In this document: one piece after another, positions 17,574 to 26,146 of the stretch
Layout of the letters: every line of letters begins with the position of its first letter
How positions within the stretch are numbered: position 1 is the first letter of the stretch
NCBI RefSeq assembly: GCF_003119115.1
Contig: NZ_CP022367.1
Coordinates: forward strand, 1,167,001 to 1,231,000
Reading direction: 5' to 3'
Origin: Azospirillum sp. TSH58
GTDB taxonomy: Bacteria; Pseudomonadota; Alphaproteobacteria; Azospirillales; Azospirillaceae
DNA length: 64,000 nucleotides
Position numbers and translations under genes: made by a program
Notes under the pieces: model-generated
The model's input: the letters and a program-made list of their open reading frames with translations, nothing else
Told to the model about the DNA's origin: nothing
Database searches by the model: none

Positions 17574-19154
17574 TCAGTGCCGGCCCAACGCTCCGTCGAT
17601 CCGGCGCCACAGCCCCAGCGGGTTGCCGTCGCGCAGGGCGGCCGGCAGCAGGTCGGCCGGGATGTCCTGGTAGCAGACGGGCCGCAGGAACCGTTCGATG
17701 GCCGCCGTCCCGACCGAGGTCGTGCGGCTGTCCGACGTGGCCGGGAAGGGGCCGCCATGCACCATGGCGTGGCAGACCTCGACGCCGGTCGGCCAGCCGT
17801 TCGCCAGGATGCGGCCGGCCTTGCGCTCCAGCGTCGGCAGCAACGCGGCCACGGCGTCGCCGTCCGCCGCGTCCATCTGCACGGTCGCGGTGAGCTGGCC
17901 GTCCAGCCGCTCCGCCACGGCGCGCAAGGATTCCAGATCCGGGCAGCGGATGAGCAGCGAGGCGGAGCCGAACACCTCCTCCCGCAGGGACGGGTCGTCG
18001 AGGAAGGCTTCGGCGGTCGTGGCGAACAGGGCCGCCCGGCATTGGTTGGGGCCGTCGCCGTCCAGCCCGCGGGCCAGCGTCGCCACGAGGGCGTTGTCGG
18101 CCAGCGCCGCCACCCCGGCGTCGAAGGCGGCGTGGATGCCCGGCGTCAGCATGGTCGGCGCCGCGCTGCCGCCCAGCGCGTCCACGGCGGACGCCACGAA
18201 GCGGTCGAGGTCCGGCCCGTCCACCGCCAGCAGAATGCCGGGGTTGGTGCAGAACTGCCCGGCGCCCATGGTCAGCGAGGCGACGAAGCTCTTGCCCAGC
18301 GCCTCCGCCCGCGCGGCCAACGCCGCCGGCAGCAGGAAGACCGGGTTGATGCTGCTCATCTCCGCGTAGACGGGGATCGGTTCCGGGCGCTTGGCCGCCA
18401 CCTCCATCAGCGCCACGCCGCCGCGGCGCGAGCCGGTGAAGCCGACCGCCTTGATGCGCGGGTCGGCGACCAGCGCCGTGCCCACCGACGAACCGGCGCC
18501 GAAGATCAGCGAGAAGACGCCCTCCGGCAAGCCGCATTCCGCGACGGCGGCCTGGACGGCGCGGCCGACCAGCTCCGACGTGCCGGGATGGGCGGAGTGG
18601 GCCTTGACCACCACCGGGCAGCCGGCGGCGAAGGCCGACGCGGTGTCGCCCCCGGCCACCGAGAAGGCCAGCGGGAAGTTGCTGGCGCCGAACACCGCGA
18701 CGGGGCCGAGCGGGATGCGGCGCTGGCGCAGGTCGGGGCGGGGCAGGGGCGCGCGTTCCGGCAGGGCCGGGTCGATGCGGGCGCCGATCCAGCTTCCCTC
18801 CCGCACCACCGCGGCGAAGAGGCGGAGCTGGCCGACGGTGCGGCCCCGTTCCCCCTCCAGCCGGGCGCGCGGCAGGCCGCTTTCGGCCATGGCGCGGACG
18901 ATCAGCGCGTCGCCGAGGTCAAGGATGTTGCGGGCGACCGCCTCCAGGAAGACGGCGCGGTCCTCCGGCGCGGTCTCGCGGAAGCGGTCGAAGGCGTCCC
19001 AGGCGAGCTGGCAGGCGCGGTCCACCTCCGCCGCCCCGCCGCCGCCGAAGGCGGGCTCCAGCTTCGCCCCGGTGGACGGGTCGATGGCGTGGATCTCGCC
19101 GTTGCGGCCGCGGTGGCTCTCGGCGCCGATCAGCATCATGCCGGTGAGGGTCAC
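17574..19154 (-). CDS. Alpha-ketoglutaric semialdehyde (2,5-dioxovalerate) dehydrogenase
   Basis: This NAD(P)-dependent aldehyde dehydrogenase (526 aa) is of the KGSADH type. It oxidises 2,5-dioxopentanoate to 2-oxoglutarate, the last step of non-phosphorylative pentose and sugar-acid pathways. It has the cofactor segment VFGASNFPLAFSVAGGDTAS (about 154-173), general base E265 (AEMSSINP) and catalytic C302 (GAGQFCTNPG). The GASNFPLAFS phrase and length above 500 aa separate this group from ordinary betaine-type aldehyde dehydrogenases. Three KGSADH isozymes have been described in A. brasilense, from arabinose, glucarate/galactarate and hydroxyproline pathways; which one this matches is not decided here. 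It lies between the FAH-family gene and the binding-protein gene. Confidence 0.85.
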   Translation of the reverse strand: MTLTGMMLIGAESHRGRNGEIHAIDPSTGAKLEPAFGGGGAAEVDRACQLAWDAFDRFRETAPEDRAVFLEAVARNILDLGDALIVRAMAESGLPRARLEGERGRTVGQLRLFAAVVREGSWIGARIDPALPERAPLPRPDLRQRRIPLGPVAVFGASNFPLAFSVAGGDTASAFAAGCPVVVKAHSAHPGTSELVGRAVQAAVAECGLPEGVFSLIFGAGSSVGTALVADPRIKAVGFTGSRRGGVALMEVAAKRPEPIPVYAEMSSINPVFLLPAALAARAEALGKSFVASLTMGAGQFCTNPGILLAVDGPDLDRFVASAVDALGGSAAPTMLTPGIHAAFDAGVAALADNALVATLARGLDGDGPNQCRAALFATTAEAFLDDPSLREEVFGSASLLIRCPDLESLRAVAERLDGQLTATVQMDAADGDAVAALLPTLERKAGRILANGWPTGVEVCHAMVHGGPFPATSDSRTTSVGTAAIERFLRPVCYQDIPADLLPAALRDGNPLGLWRRIDGALGRH

Positions 19155-19230
19155 GGGCGGGTCCTTTCCTGGTCTCGGTGCTCTTGGTCTCGGTGCTCTC
19201 GGGCTTGGTGCTCTCGGTCTGGGGGCGGCA

Positions 19231-20415
19231 TCAGCCGAGCAGGCCGCGGCCCGCGAGGTTCCGCATCAGCGCGGCGGCGCCGAAGTCCCAGGGCGCGCAG
19301 TCGGCGCAATGGCGGACCCGGTTGGTCAGGCTGCCCAGCGCCGGGGCGGTGATGGTCACCACGTCGTCCAGCTTGTGGGTGAAGCCCTCGCCCGGACGGT
19401 CGCGGTCCTCGACCGGCGCGAACATGGTGCCGAGCAGCAGCACGAAGCCGTCCGGATACTGGTGGTTCTCGCCGATGGTGGCCTCCACCAGCTCCACCGG
19501 GTCGCGGCTGATCTGCGACATGGAGCTGGAGCCCTCCAGCCGGAAGCCGTCGCTGCCCTCGACCACCAGCCCAAGCTCGGCGCTGCGCACGCCGTCCAGC
19601 GTGAAGCGGTCGTCGAACAGGCGGATGAAGGGGCCGATGGAGCCGCTGGCGTTGTTGTCCTTGGCCTTGCCGAGCAGCAGGGCGGAGCGCCCTTCGACGT
19701 CGCGCAGGTTCATGTCGTTGCCGAGCGTGGCGCCGACGATGTCCCCGCGGCTGGAGGCCAGGACGGCGATTTCCGGCTCCGGGTTGTTCCACACCGACGT
19801 GGGCGGGATGCCGACATGGGCGCCGGTGCCGACCGCCGACATCGGCTGGCCCTTGGTGAAGATCTCGGCGTCGGGGCCGATGCCGACCTCAAGGTACTGC
19901 GACCACACCCCGCGGGCGATCAGCGCCTTCTTGACCTCCATGGCCTCCGGCGAGCCGGGCTTCAGGCTGGACAGGTCGCGCCCGATCAGCGAGTCGATGT
20001 CGGCGCGGATGGCCAGCGCCTTGTCCGGGGCGCCGCGCGCCTGCTCCTCGATGACGCGCTCCAGCAGGCTGACCACGAAGGTCACGCCGGACGCCTTCAC
20101 CGCCTGGAGGTCGATGGGGGCCAGCAGCCAGGGCCGCTCCGGGTCGCGCCGGTCCTCGTCGGAGTTGGCGAGGAGGGCGGCGGCGGTGCCGATCCACTCG
20201 CCGGGCACGTCGCGGGCGATGGCCGCGGCGGCGCCGGTCTCCACCAGATCGCGCACGGTGGGCGCGTCGCGGCTGGTGATGTCGAACACGTCCCGGCCGC
20301 GCACGGCGATGACCGAGGGGCCGACGCCGGGGCGCCAGGCGCGCCCGACCAGAAGCGCGCCCTCGTCCGCCGGCAGGGCGGCGGCGGGGTCGAGGGGAAG
20401 GGGTCGCTTGCTCAT
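19231..20415 (-). CDS. Fumarylacetoacetate hydrolase (FAH) family protein
   Basis: A protein of 394 aa, starting at MSKRPLPL, where AGGAGCGG lies upstream; a longer frame to 20493 lacks such a site. The C-terminal half has FAH-fold signatures: a metal-binding stretch around NNPEPEIAVL, then GNDMNLRDVEGRSALLLG and GPFIRLFDD. Family members hydrolyse C-C bonds or dehydrate 2-keto-3-deoxy acids with a divalent metal. Next to a ketoglutarate-semialdehyde dehydrogenase, a dehydratase or hydrolase acting on a 2-keto-3-deoxy sugar acid is the simplest guess. The N-terminal ~150 residues are less conserved in my reading. The precise reaction is not assigned. Confidence 0.8.
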   Translation of the reverse strand: MSKRPLPLDPAAALPADEGALLVGRAWRPGVGPSVIAVRGRDVFDITSRDAPTVRDLVETGAAAAIARDVPGEWIGTAAALLANSDEDRRDPERPWLLAPIDLQAVKASGVTFVVSLLERVIEEQARGAPDKALAIRADIDSLIGRDLSSLKPGSPEAMEVKKALIARGVWSQYLEVGIGPDAEIFTKGQPMSAVGTGAHVGIPPTSVWNNPEPEIAVLASSRGDIVGATLGNDMNLRDVEGRSALLLGKAKDNNASGSIGPFIRLFDDRFTLDGVRSAELGLVVEGSDGFRLEGSSSMSQISRDPVELVEATIGENHQYPDGFVLLLGTMFAPVEDRDRPGEGFTHKLDDVVTITAPALGSLTNRVRHCADCAPWDFGAAALMRNLAGRGLLG

Positions 20416-20446
20416 GGTTTCCGCTCCTCTTGCTTGCGCCGGGTCG

Positions 20447-21244
20447 TTACTTGCGCCGGAAGACCGGGCTGCGCTTTTCCTTGAAGGCGGCACGCCCCTC
20501 GGCGGCGTCCGCCGTGGCGAAGCAGATGGTCTGCAGGTCCCGCTCGTACTCGATGGCCTTCTCCACCGGCATGGTGTGGGCGGCCTTCAGGTTCAGCTTC
20601 GCCGTCTCCGCCGCGATGGGGGCGCGGCTGGCGACGATGGCGGCGATCTCCTGCGCGCGGGCGAGCAGCCGGTCGGCGGGCACCACCTCGCTGACGAGCC
20701 CCCAGGCCAGCGCCTTGTCCGCCGGGATCGGGTCGCCGGTCAGGATCATCATCGCGGCGTTGGAGGTGCCGATGGAGTGCGACAGGAAGGCCGCGACGCC
20801 GCCACCGCCGATCCAGCCGAGCTTGATCTCCGGCGCGCCGAACTGGGCGTTCTCCGACGCGATGCGGATGTCGCAGCTCATCGCCGTCTCCAGCCCGCCG
20901 CCGAAGGCGTAGCCGTTGACCGCGGCGATGCTGGGCTTGCGCAAGGACCGGATGGCGTCGCAATAGTCCTCGCGGTTGCGGAAGTTCCAGGCGGTGTCGT
21001 AGCGGTCCAGCTCGCGGATGTCGGAGCCGCAGCAGAAGGCGCGCGGTCCCGCACCGGTCAGCACGACGCAGCGGATGTCGTCGTCGGCGTTGCAGCGGGC
21101 GACGGCGGCGACCAGCTCCGCGGCCATCTCCGGGGTCACCGCGTTCAGCTTCTGCGGGCGGTCGAGCGTGATGGTGGCGACGAAGCCGTCCACCGTGACG
21201 GTGACCTTGCCAAGCGCCGGATCGGGGGTGTTGAGCGAGTCCAT
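20447..21244 (-). CDS. Enoyl-CoA hydratase/isomerase (crotonase) family protein
   Basis: A crotonase-fold enzyme of 265 aa acting on an acyl-CoA. Motifs are LDRPQKLNAVTPEM near the N-terminus, the oxyanion-hole segment FCCGSDIRELD and the second oxyanion helix GYAFGGGLETAMSCDIRIAS. The C-terminal AFKEKRSPVFRRK matches the end of typical hydratases. The glutamate positions of classical hydratases would need alignment to check. The ATG at 21244 was chosen with TAAGG upstream; it lies ten bases past the stop of the preceding gene. Its partner is the CaiB-type CoA-transferase two genes upstream, which suggests a CoA-bound intermediate in this operon. Confidence 0.85.
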   Translation of the reverse strand: MDSLNTPDPALGKVTVTVDGFVATITLDRPQKLNAVTPEMAAELVAAVARCNADDDIRCVVLTGAGPRAFCCGSDIRELDRYDTAWNFRNREDYCDAIRSLRKPSIAAVNGYAFGGGLETAMSCDIRIASENAQFGAPEIKLGWIGGGGVAAFLSHSIGTSNAAMMILTGDPIPADKALAWGLVSEVVPADRLLARAQEIAAIVASRAPIAAETAKLNLKAAHTMPVEKAIEYERDLQTICFATADAAEGRAAFKEKRSPVFRRK

Positions 21245-21254
21245 GGGATGGGCC

Positions 21255-22418
21255 TTATCGTTCGGCGCCGGCAACCGGGCGGCTGGCGGCGTAGCGGTGT
21301 TGCAGACGGTCGAGCAAGGCGGCGTGCGGCGTGCCCTCGGCCAGTGCGTCGCGGATCATCGCGGCGGCTTCGGCCTGGAAGGCGATGTAGCCGGCGTGGC
21401 GCGGACGGACATAGGCGGCCTCCAGCGTCGCGGCGGTGTTGCGGTAGAAGTTGCCCCAGCGGGCGTTCACCGCCTCGTCCGCCCAGGCGTCGCGGCGGCT
21501 CGGCTGGCCGTCGTGGGCCGGGATGAAGCTCCGCTGCGCCTCGGCGCCGAGCAGCCAGCGCAGATGGTCGAGCAGGGCGGGCGTCACCTCGCAGCGCACG
21601 GAGACGCCGACGCCGGTGCCGCCCAGCGTCGAGCCGGGACGCCCGTCCGCCGTGGCGCGCGGCGCGTCGGCGAAGGTAACGGGCTTGTCTCCTGCCGCGG
21701 TCGGCGCCGCGTAGTTGACGTAGCCGTAGACCAGCGGGCAGAGCGCCACGTCGTCGGTGCGGGCCATGTGGCCGAGCAGCCCGATGGGGTTCAGCCCGCG
21801 CACCGCCGCCGGCATCCGCCCGGCCAGCGTCGCCATGAGGTCGAGCACCCGCTCCCCGACCTCCGCCGAGACCAGCCGGTCGGGATCGGCCACGGCGGGC
21901 GGGTCGCCGAAGGCCGCGGCCATGGACAGGAAGGTCAGGCAGGCGTGGGGTCCTGCCAGCGACAGGGTGACCGGAGCCCGTTCGGACAGGGCCACGACCT
22001 CCGCCCAGGTGACGGGGACCGGCCCGTCCAGCAAGTCGGCGCGGCAGGCCGTGACCTGGGTCGCCGCGTCGAGCGGCAGCGCCCAGTGCCGGTCCGCGAA
22101 GCGGTAGCTGGCGAGGCTCGGCCCGATGCTGTCGCGCTGCCAGCCGGCGAGGTCCTCGGCGGTGAACAGGTCCTCCAGCGGGATCAGGCCGCGTTCCGCG
22201 ACGGCTTCACCGACATGGGGATGGTCCAGCACGATCAGGTCGTAGCGGGCGCAGAGGTCGCCGATCGGGTGGGCCTCGAAGCCTTCGAGCGGCTGCTTGT
22301 CCCACTCGATGGCAAGATCGGGGGCAAGCCCGTCGCGCGCCTGGTCCAGCCCGGCCGCCGCGGCGGCCAAGGCGTTGTAGCCGCGCGGGTGGTCCCAGGT
22401 CAGCGCGCGGTAGCGCAT
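21255..22418 (-). CDS. Signal-less solute-binding-protein-like protein
   Basis: A protein of 387 aa that resembles an ABC family 1 solute-binding protein in overall pattern: YDLIVLDHPHVGEAVAERGLIPLEDL, WALPLDAATQVTACRADLLD and VPVTWAEVVAL are typical lobe motifs. It begins MRYRALTWDHPRGYNAL with no signal peptide or lipobox, so it should stay in the cytoplasm. The start has a strong GGAGG site and overlaps the end of the CoA-transferase gene by 19 bp, indicating tight coupling. It lies between CoA-transferase and crotonase genes, away from the true binding protein of the operon. A cytosolic ligand sensor, chaperone or carrier is possible; no function is assigned. Confidence 0.75.
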   Translation of the reverse strand: MRYRALTWDHPRGYNALAAAAAGLDQARDGLAPDLAIEWDKQPLEGFEAHPIGDLCARYDLIVLDHPHVGEAVAERGLIPLEDLFTAEDLAGWQRDSIGPSLASYRFADRHWALPLDAATQVTACRADLLDGPVPVTWAEVVALSERAPVTLSLAGPHACLTFLSMAAAFGDPPAVADPDRLVSAEVGERVLDLMATLAGRMPAAVRGLNPIGLLGHMARTDDVALCPLVYGYVNYAAPTAAGDKPVTFADAPRATADGRPGSTLGGTGVGVSVRCEVTPALLDHLRWLLGAEAQRSFIPAHDGQPSRRDAWADEAVNARWGNFYRNTAATLEAAYVRPRHAGYIAFQAEAAAMIRDALAEGTPHAALLDRLQHRYAASRPVAGAER

Positions 22419-23647
22419 GCCCGAACCTCCTCTTCCTCCGCCTCCGGCTCGGTGGCGGCGACGACGCCCGCCGCCAGCAGGCGATCGATGGCCTCGGCGG
22501 TGAAGCCGGCGGCCTCCAGCACCTCGCGGGTGTGCTCGCCGGTCAGCGGGGCGCCGCGCTCGACCTCGGACGGGGTCTTGGAGAACCTGATCGGGAAGCC
22601 CGGCGTCTTGACGCGGCCCTCGGTCGGGTGGTCGTACTCGACGAATGTGCCGTTGTGCTTGATCTGCGGGTCGTTCACGAGGTCGGCGTAGCCGTAGACC
22701 GGCCCGGCCCAGACCCCGGCGGCGTTGAACAGCTCCAGCCACTCCGCGGAGGTCCTGGCGGTCAGCCGGTCGCGGGTCTTGGCGAAGATCTCGTCGCGGC
22801 GGCTCCAGCTGTCGGTCTCGTCCTCCATGTCGAGGAAGGACGGCTCGCCGATCAGCTCGCCCAGCAGCTTCAGCGGCGGGAAGGCCACGATGATGAAGCC
22901 GTCGCTGGTGGCGAAGGCGCCGTAGGGGGCGCGGATGTAGACGTGGGCGTGCGGCTCGGCGGAGCGGGTCTGCGGCTTGCCGCCGACCGTGAAGACCGAC
23001 AGCTCCTGCATCTGGATCGTCGTGATGGCGTCCAGCATGTTGACCTGGACGAGCTGGCCCTCGCCGGTGCGCTCGCGGTGGAGCAGGGCGGCCAGCACGC
23101 CCTCGAAGGCGGTGTAGCCGGTGATCGCGTCCACCAGATACTGGCCGGCGGGGGTCGGGGCCTCGCCCTCGCGGCCCGCCGACAGCATGGCGCCGGACAT
23201 GCCCTGCAACAGCAGGTCCTGGCCCGGACGCTGGACGTAGGGGCCGGTCTCGCCGTAGCCGGAGATCGACAGGTAGATCAGGCGCGGGTTGATCGCGGAG
23301 AGCGATTCATAGTCCACGCCCAGCCGCTTGGCGACGCCGGGCCGGTAGTTCTGGAGGAACACGTCGGCGGTCTTGACCAGCTCCATGAGCAGGGCCTTGC
23401 CCTCGGCGTTCTTCAGGTCGACGGCGAGCGAGCGCTTGTTCCGGTTCAGCGACAGGAAGGAGACGTTCACCTTGTTGCCGGTGATGCCGCCCGCCGCGGT
23501 GTGGCGCTGCCACTCCCCGGTCACCGGCTCCACCTTCACCACGTCGGCGCCGAGGTCGCCCAGGCGCTGCGCCGCCAGCGGGCCGGCCATGGCGATGGAG
23601 CAGTCGAGCACACGGTAACCGCTGAGGATGTTGCGTTTCTTGTCCAT
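22400..23647 (-). CDS. CaiB/BaiF (class III) CoA-transferase family protein
   Basis: This family moves CoA between carboxylic acids. The 415-aa protein has the N-terminal ILSGYRVLDCSIAMAGPLAAQ motif, LGADVVKVEP and LNRNKRSLAVDLK. The catalytic aspartate is D173 in LVDAITGYTAFEGVL, which carries the glutamyl/aspartyl-CoA anhydride in characterised members. The C-terminal tail is acidic (about 395-410). It follows the SDR gene by 69 bp and overlaps the next gene by 19 bp. Together with the crotonase gene it implies activation of a carboxylate to a CoA thioester inside a sugar-transport operon. The acyl donor and acceptor are unknown. Confidence 0.88.
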   Translation of the reverse strand: MDKKRNILSGYRVLDCSIAMAGPLAAQRLGDLGADVVKVEPVTGEWQRHTAAGGITGNKVNVSFLSLNRNKRSLAVDLKNAEGKALLMELVKTADVFLQNYRPGVAKRLGVDYESLSAINPRLIYLSISGYGETGPYVQRPGQDLLLQGMSGAMLSAGREGEAPTPAGQYLVDAITGYTAFEGVLAALLHRERTGEGQLVQVNMLDAITTIQMQELSVFTVGGKPQTRSAEPHAHVYIRAPYGAFATSDGFIIVAFPPLKLLGELIGEPSFLDMEDETDSWSRRDEIFAKTRDRLTARTSAEWLELFNAAGVWAGPVYGYADLVNDPQIKHNGTFVEYDHPTEGRVKTPGFPIRFSKTPSEVERGAPLTGEHTREVLEAAGFTAEAIDRLLAAGVVAATEPEAEEEEVRACATAR

Positions 23648-23716
23648 GATGTCCGGATCTTGTTGCCGTGGGTCCGCCGGCCATGGCGGAAGGATGGGGC
23701 GTAGGGATGGATTCGG

Positions 23717-24481
23717 TCAGCCGTTGGTCGCCGGAGCTTCGGTGAAGAAGGCGCGGTTCCAGACGGGGCTGATGAGGATTTCGTTGACGCAGACGTGGGG
23801 CGGCATCTCGGCCACGAAGCGGATGGTGCGGCCCAGGTCTTCGGGCTGGAGCAGGCGCTCCATCTCCTCCGCCGGGGGCGGGGAGGGGCGCTGGCCCAGC
23901 AGGTCGGTCGCCACCTCGCCCGGCATGACCACGCAGGAGCGCAGGCCGTTGCGCCATTCCTCCATGTTCAGGCTGTGGCTCAGCGTCACCAGCGCCTGCT
24001 TGGTCGCGTTGTAGCCGGGGCCGCCGAGGACGAGCGCGTGCCGCCCGACCCAGGAGGACACGATGATGACGGTGCCGGACCGGCGCTCCCGCATGGCGGG
24101 CAGCACCGCCTGGATGGCGTGCATGGTGCCGTTGAGGTTGACGTCGACCAGCCGCCGCCAGCCCTCCGCCCCGACCGTGCTGAAACTGCGGTTGGGCAGG
24201 TTCATCCCGGCGCTGGCGACCAGCGTGTCGATTCGCCCGTGGCGGTCGAGGATCGCCGCCGCCACGCGCCGCACCGCCGCTTCGTCGGCCACGTCGAGGA
24301 CCGCGGTCTCGGCCTTGCCGCCGGCGCCGCGGATGGACTCCGCCACGCGGTGGAGCGCGTCCTCGCGCCGTCCGGACAGGACGACGGTGGCGCCGCCCTG
24401 GGCCAGCGCCCGCGCGCCGGCTTCCCCGATTCCGCTGCCGCCGCCGGTGATCCAGGCGACGCTGTCCGCAAGAACGTTCAT
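23717..24481 (-). CDS. Short-chain dehydrogenase/reductase (SDR)
   Basis: A classical SDR of 254 aa. The nucleotide-binding TGGGSGIG lies at 12-19, the NAG-equivalent as SAGMN near 90-94 and the catalytic residues as S142/S143, Y157 and K161 (PGYNATKQAL). R38-R39 after the second beta strand hints at NADP(H) preference. It is the first gene of the ten-gene run, 110 bp downstream of the nearest LacI-type operators, and divergent from the LacI-family gene. Oxidation of a hydroxyl on the imported substrate or its acid is likely; the substrate is not assigned. Confidence 0.88.
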   Translation of the reverse strand: MNVLADSVAWITGGGSGIGEAGARALAQGGATVVLSGRREDALHRVAESIRGAGGKAETAVLDVADEAAVRRVAAAILDRHGRIDTLVASAGMNLPNRSFSTVGAEGWRRLVDVNLNGTMHAIQAVLPAMRERRSGTVIIVSSWVGRHALVLGGPGYNATKQALVTLSHSLNMEEWRNGLRSCVVMPGEVATDLLGQRPSPPPAEEMERLLQPEDLGRTIRFVAEMPPHVCVNEILISPVWNRAFFTEAPATNG

Positions 24482-24592
24482 GTCTTGCCCGCTTCGTTGC
24501 TTGTCTTTGTTGCTTGCCCGCCGGCGGCCGTCGGGCCGCCGCGGTGGTCCTCCCCGCGGCCCCCGGATCGTCCGCCTTCGCGTCCGTTCCGA

Positions 24593-24619
24593 GTGACCGC
24601 TAACGTGACCGGTAACATG
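24593..24619. promoter_or_regulatory. Overlapping LacI-type operators (catabolic-operon side)
   Basis: GTGACCGCTAACGTG (24593-24607) and GTGACCGGTAACATG (24605-24619) form a direct repeat. The second is nearly palindromic around CCGG (TGACCGGTAACA). The central CG with flanking A/T half-sites is the usual LacI-family operator layout. The repeat lies about 110 bp before the SDR start and within 220 bp of the divergent LacI-family gene. Confidence 0.65.
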
Positions 24620-24656
24620 ATTGGTTGGGGCAATCAAGCATCTTTGATGAGCGTTG

Positions 24657-24685
24657 GCGTTATCGCTCACGTGACCGCTAACATG
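24657..24685. promoter_or_regulatory. LacI-type operator (regulator side)
   Basis: GCGTTATCGCTCAC (24657-24670) is followed by GTGACCGCTAACATG (24671-24685). The two halves form an extended imperfect palindrome, and the right half repeats the 15-mer of the site at 24593. This third copy lies closer to the LacI-family gene and may serve autoregulation or DNA looping with the other sites. Confidence 0.6.
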
Positions 24686-24812
24686 AAATGCGGTATGGAT
24701 TGTGGAAACGGTGCCGCACCCGGCTTGCAACGGCGGGCGCGGCCATGCACAAGAAGGCGGCCGGTCGGTGCCCGAAGGCGGGCCGGCGAAGGCAGGAAAG
24801 AGGTCATCCCAG

Positions 24813-25874
24813 GTGTCGGACGAAGGACAGCTTTCGCTCAGGAAGGCGGAGTCACGGCGGCGCTCCGCGACCCGCGCGGTGACGATGGCCGATGTGGCGC
24901 AGGCCGCCGGGGTCTCGACGCAGACGGTGTCGCGCGCGCTCCGCGATCCCCGCAGCGTCGGCCCCGACACGCTCGCCCGCATCGAGGAGGCGGTGCGCGA
25001 GACCCGCTACGTGCAGAATTTCGCGGCGAGCCACCTCGCCTCCAACCGCAGCATGACGGTGGCGGCGATCATTCCGACCATTTCCGCCTCGATCTTCGCG
25101 GAAACCATCCAGGGCCTGACCGACGTCCTGCTGCCGGAGGGCTATCAGGTCTTCCTCGGCCACACCGACTACATGGCGGGGCGCGAGGAGTCGCTGGTCC
25201 GCAGCTTCAGCGGGCGGCGCCCCGACGGCTTCTTCATCATCGGCACCCGCCACACCCAGGAAACCACGGCCCTCCTCAAGCGCACCGGGGTGCCGGTGGT
25301 CGAAAGCTGGAGCTGGACGAACCGCCCCGTCGACATGCTGGTCGGCTTCTCCAACCACGCCGCCCTGATGAGCGTGGTCGATCATCTTGTGGGGCGCGGT
25401 TACCGCCGGCTGGCCTTCACGGGCGTCATGAAGCCGGGCGACCACCGCGCCAAGGAGCGTCTGAAGGGTTTCCAGGACGCCCACGAGCGTCATTTCCCGG
25501 GCGTGACGCCACGCGTCGTCACCGTTACCAGCGGACCGATGGTGATGGCGACCGGCGTGGAACTGCTGAAGCTGGTGCGGGAGCAGCATCCCGACACCGA
25601 CGCGGTGGTGTTCGTCAGCGACGTGCTCGCCTCCGGGGCCCTGCTGGCCTGCGCCGGCATGGGGATCTCGGTGCCGAAGGATCTGGCCATCACCGGGTTC
25701 GGCAACTACGACATCGCCGGGCAATTGACGCCGGGCCTGACCACCATCGCCATCGCCAGCCGCAGGATCGGCACGGAATCCGCCAACCTCCTGCTGCGGC
25801 GGATGCAGGGCGGCGAGGTGGAGAACCGCACCCAGGATGTGGGGTTCGAATTGCTGGTGCGGGGCAGCGCCTGA
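24813..25874 (+). CDS. LacI-family transcriptional regulator
   Basis: A repressor-type regulator of 353 aa from the GTG at 24813, chosen because AAAGAGG lies nine bases upstream; the open frame continues to a GTG at 24702 and would add 37 residues of unusual composition. The helix-turn-helix is MADVAQAAGVSTQTVSRALRDP. A periplasmic-binding-like effector domain follows, with VAAIIPTISASIFAETIQGL and FVSDVLASGALLACAGMGI. The protein resembles GntR (gluconate-type) members of the LacI family. It is divergent from the catabolic and transport operon and flanked by three matching operator sequences, so it most likely controls that operon in response to the imported acid or an intermediate. Confidence 0.9.
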   Translation: MSDEGQLSLRKAESRRRSATRAVTMADVAQAAGVSTQTVSRALRDPRSVGPDTLARIEEAVRETRYVQNFAASHLASNRSMTVAAIIPTISASIFAETIQGLTDVLLPEGYQVFLGHTDYMAGREESLVRSFSGRRPDGFFIIGTRHTQETTALLKRTGVPVVESWSWTNRPVDMLVGFSNHAALMSVVDHLVGRGYRRLAFTGVMKPGDHRAKERLKGFQDAHERHFPGVTPRVVTVTSGPMVMATGVELLKLVREQHPDTDAVVFVSDVLASGALLACAGMGISVPKDLAITGFGNYDIAGQLTPGLTTIAIASRRIGTESANLLLRRMQGGEVENRTQDVGFELLVRGSA

Positions 25875-25896
25875 TTTAGCCCGGCGCGCCTCATAA

Positions 25897-25919
25897 CCCT
25901 CTCTCCCCTGGGGAGAGGG
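25897..25919. terminator. Half-copy R3 of the palindromic repeat, terminator-like
   Basis: CCCTCTCTCCCC-T-GGGGAGAGGG is a near-perfect hairpin 22 bp past the LacI-family stop. It corresponds to the outer module of the intergenic repeat family without the central arms. It probably ends the lacI-type transcript and separates it from the iron operon. No U-run follows, so efficiency is uncertain. Confidence 0.6.
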
Positions 25920-26001
25920 ACCTTTGAGGCGCCCGAAATTCCCGTAACGATATCAGGGATATAAAGACGCGCGGGGTCACCGGAACGGTGACGTTGCCCC
26001 C

Positions 26002-26048
26002 TTGCGCGATCCGCGGCCTGATGCTTAGAATGAAAATCATTCGCATTC
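26002..26048 (+). promoter_or_regulatory. Promoter with Fur box upstream of the TonB receptor
   Basis: GAATGAAAATCATTCGCAT starting at 26028 matches the Fur-box pattern (GATAATGATAATCATTATC) closely in its central AATGA/TCATT parts. It overlaps a plausible -10 (TAGAAT, 26026-26031) that sits 18 bp from TTGCGC (26002-26007). Iron-replete repression by Fur (or a Fur-like regulator) is the direct expectation. The leader is about 100 nt and ends in GAGGA before the ATG. Confidence 0.75.
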
Positions 26049-26146
26049 AGCCGATCAGCGCAGATGTTCGACGTTTTTGAAACGGACAGGGTGCCGGTCG
26101 CTAACGCTGCGCCACATATACACCTTTTGGTAGAGGAACTGGCATA

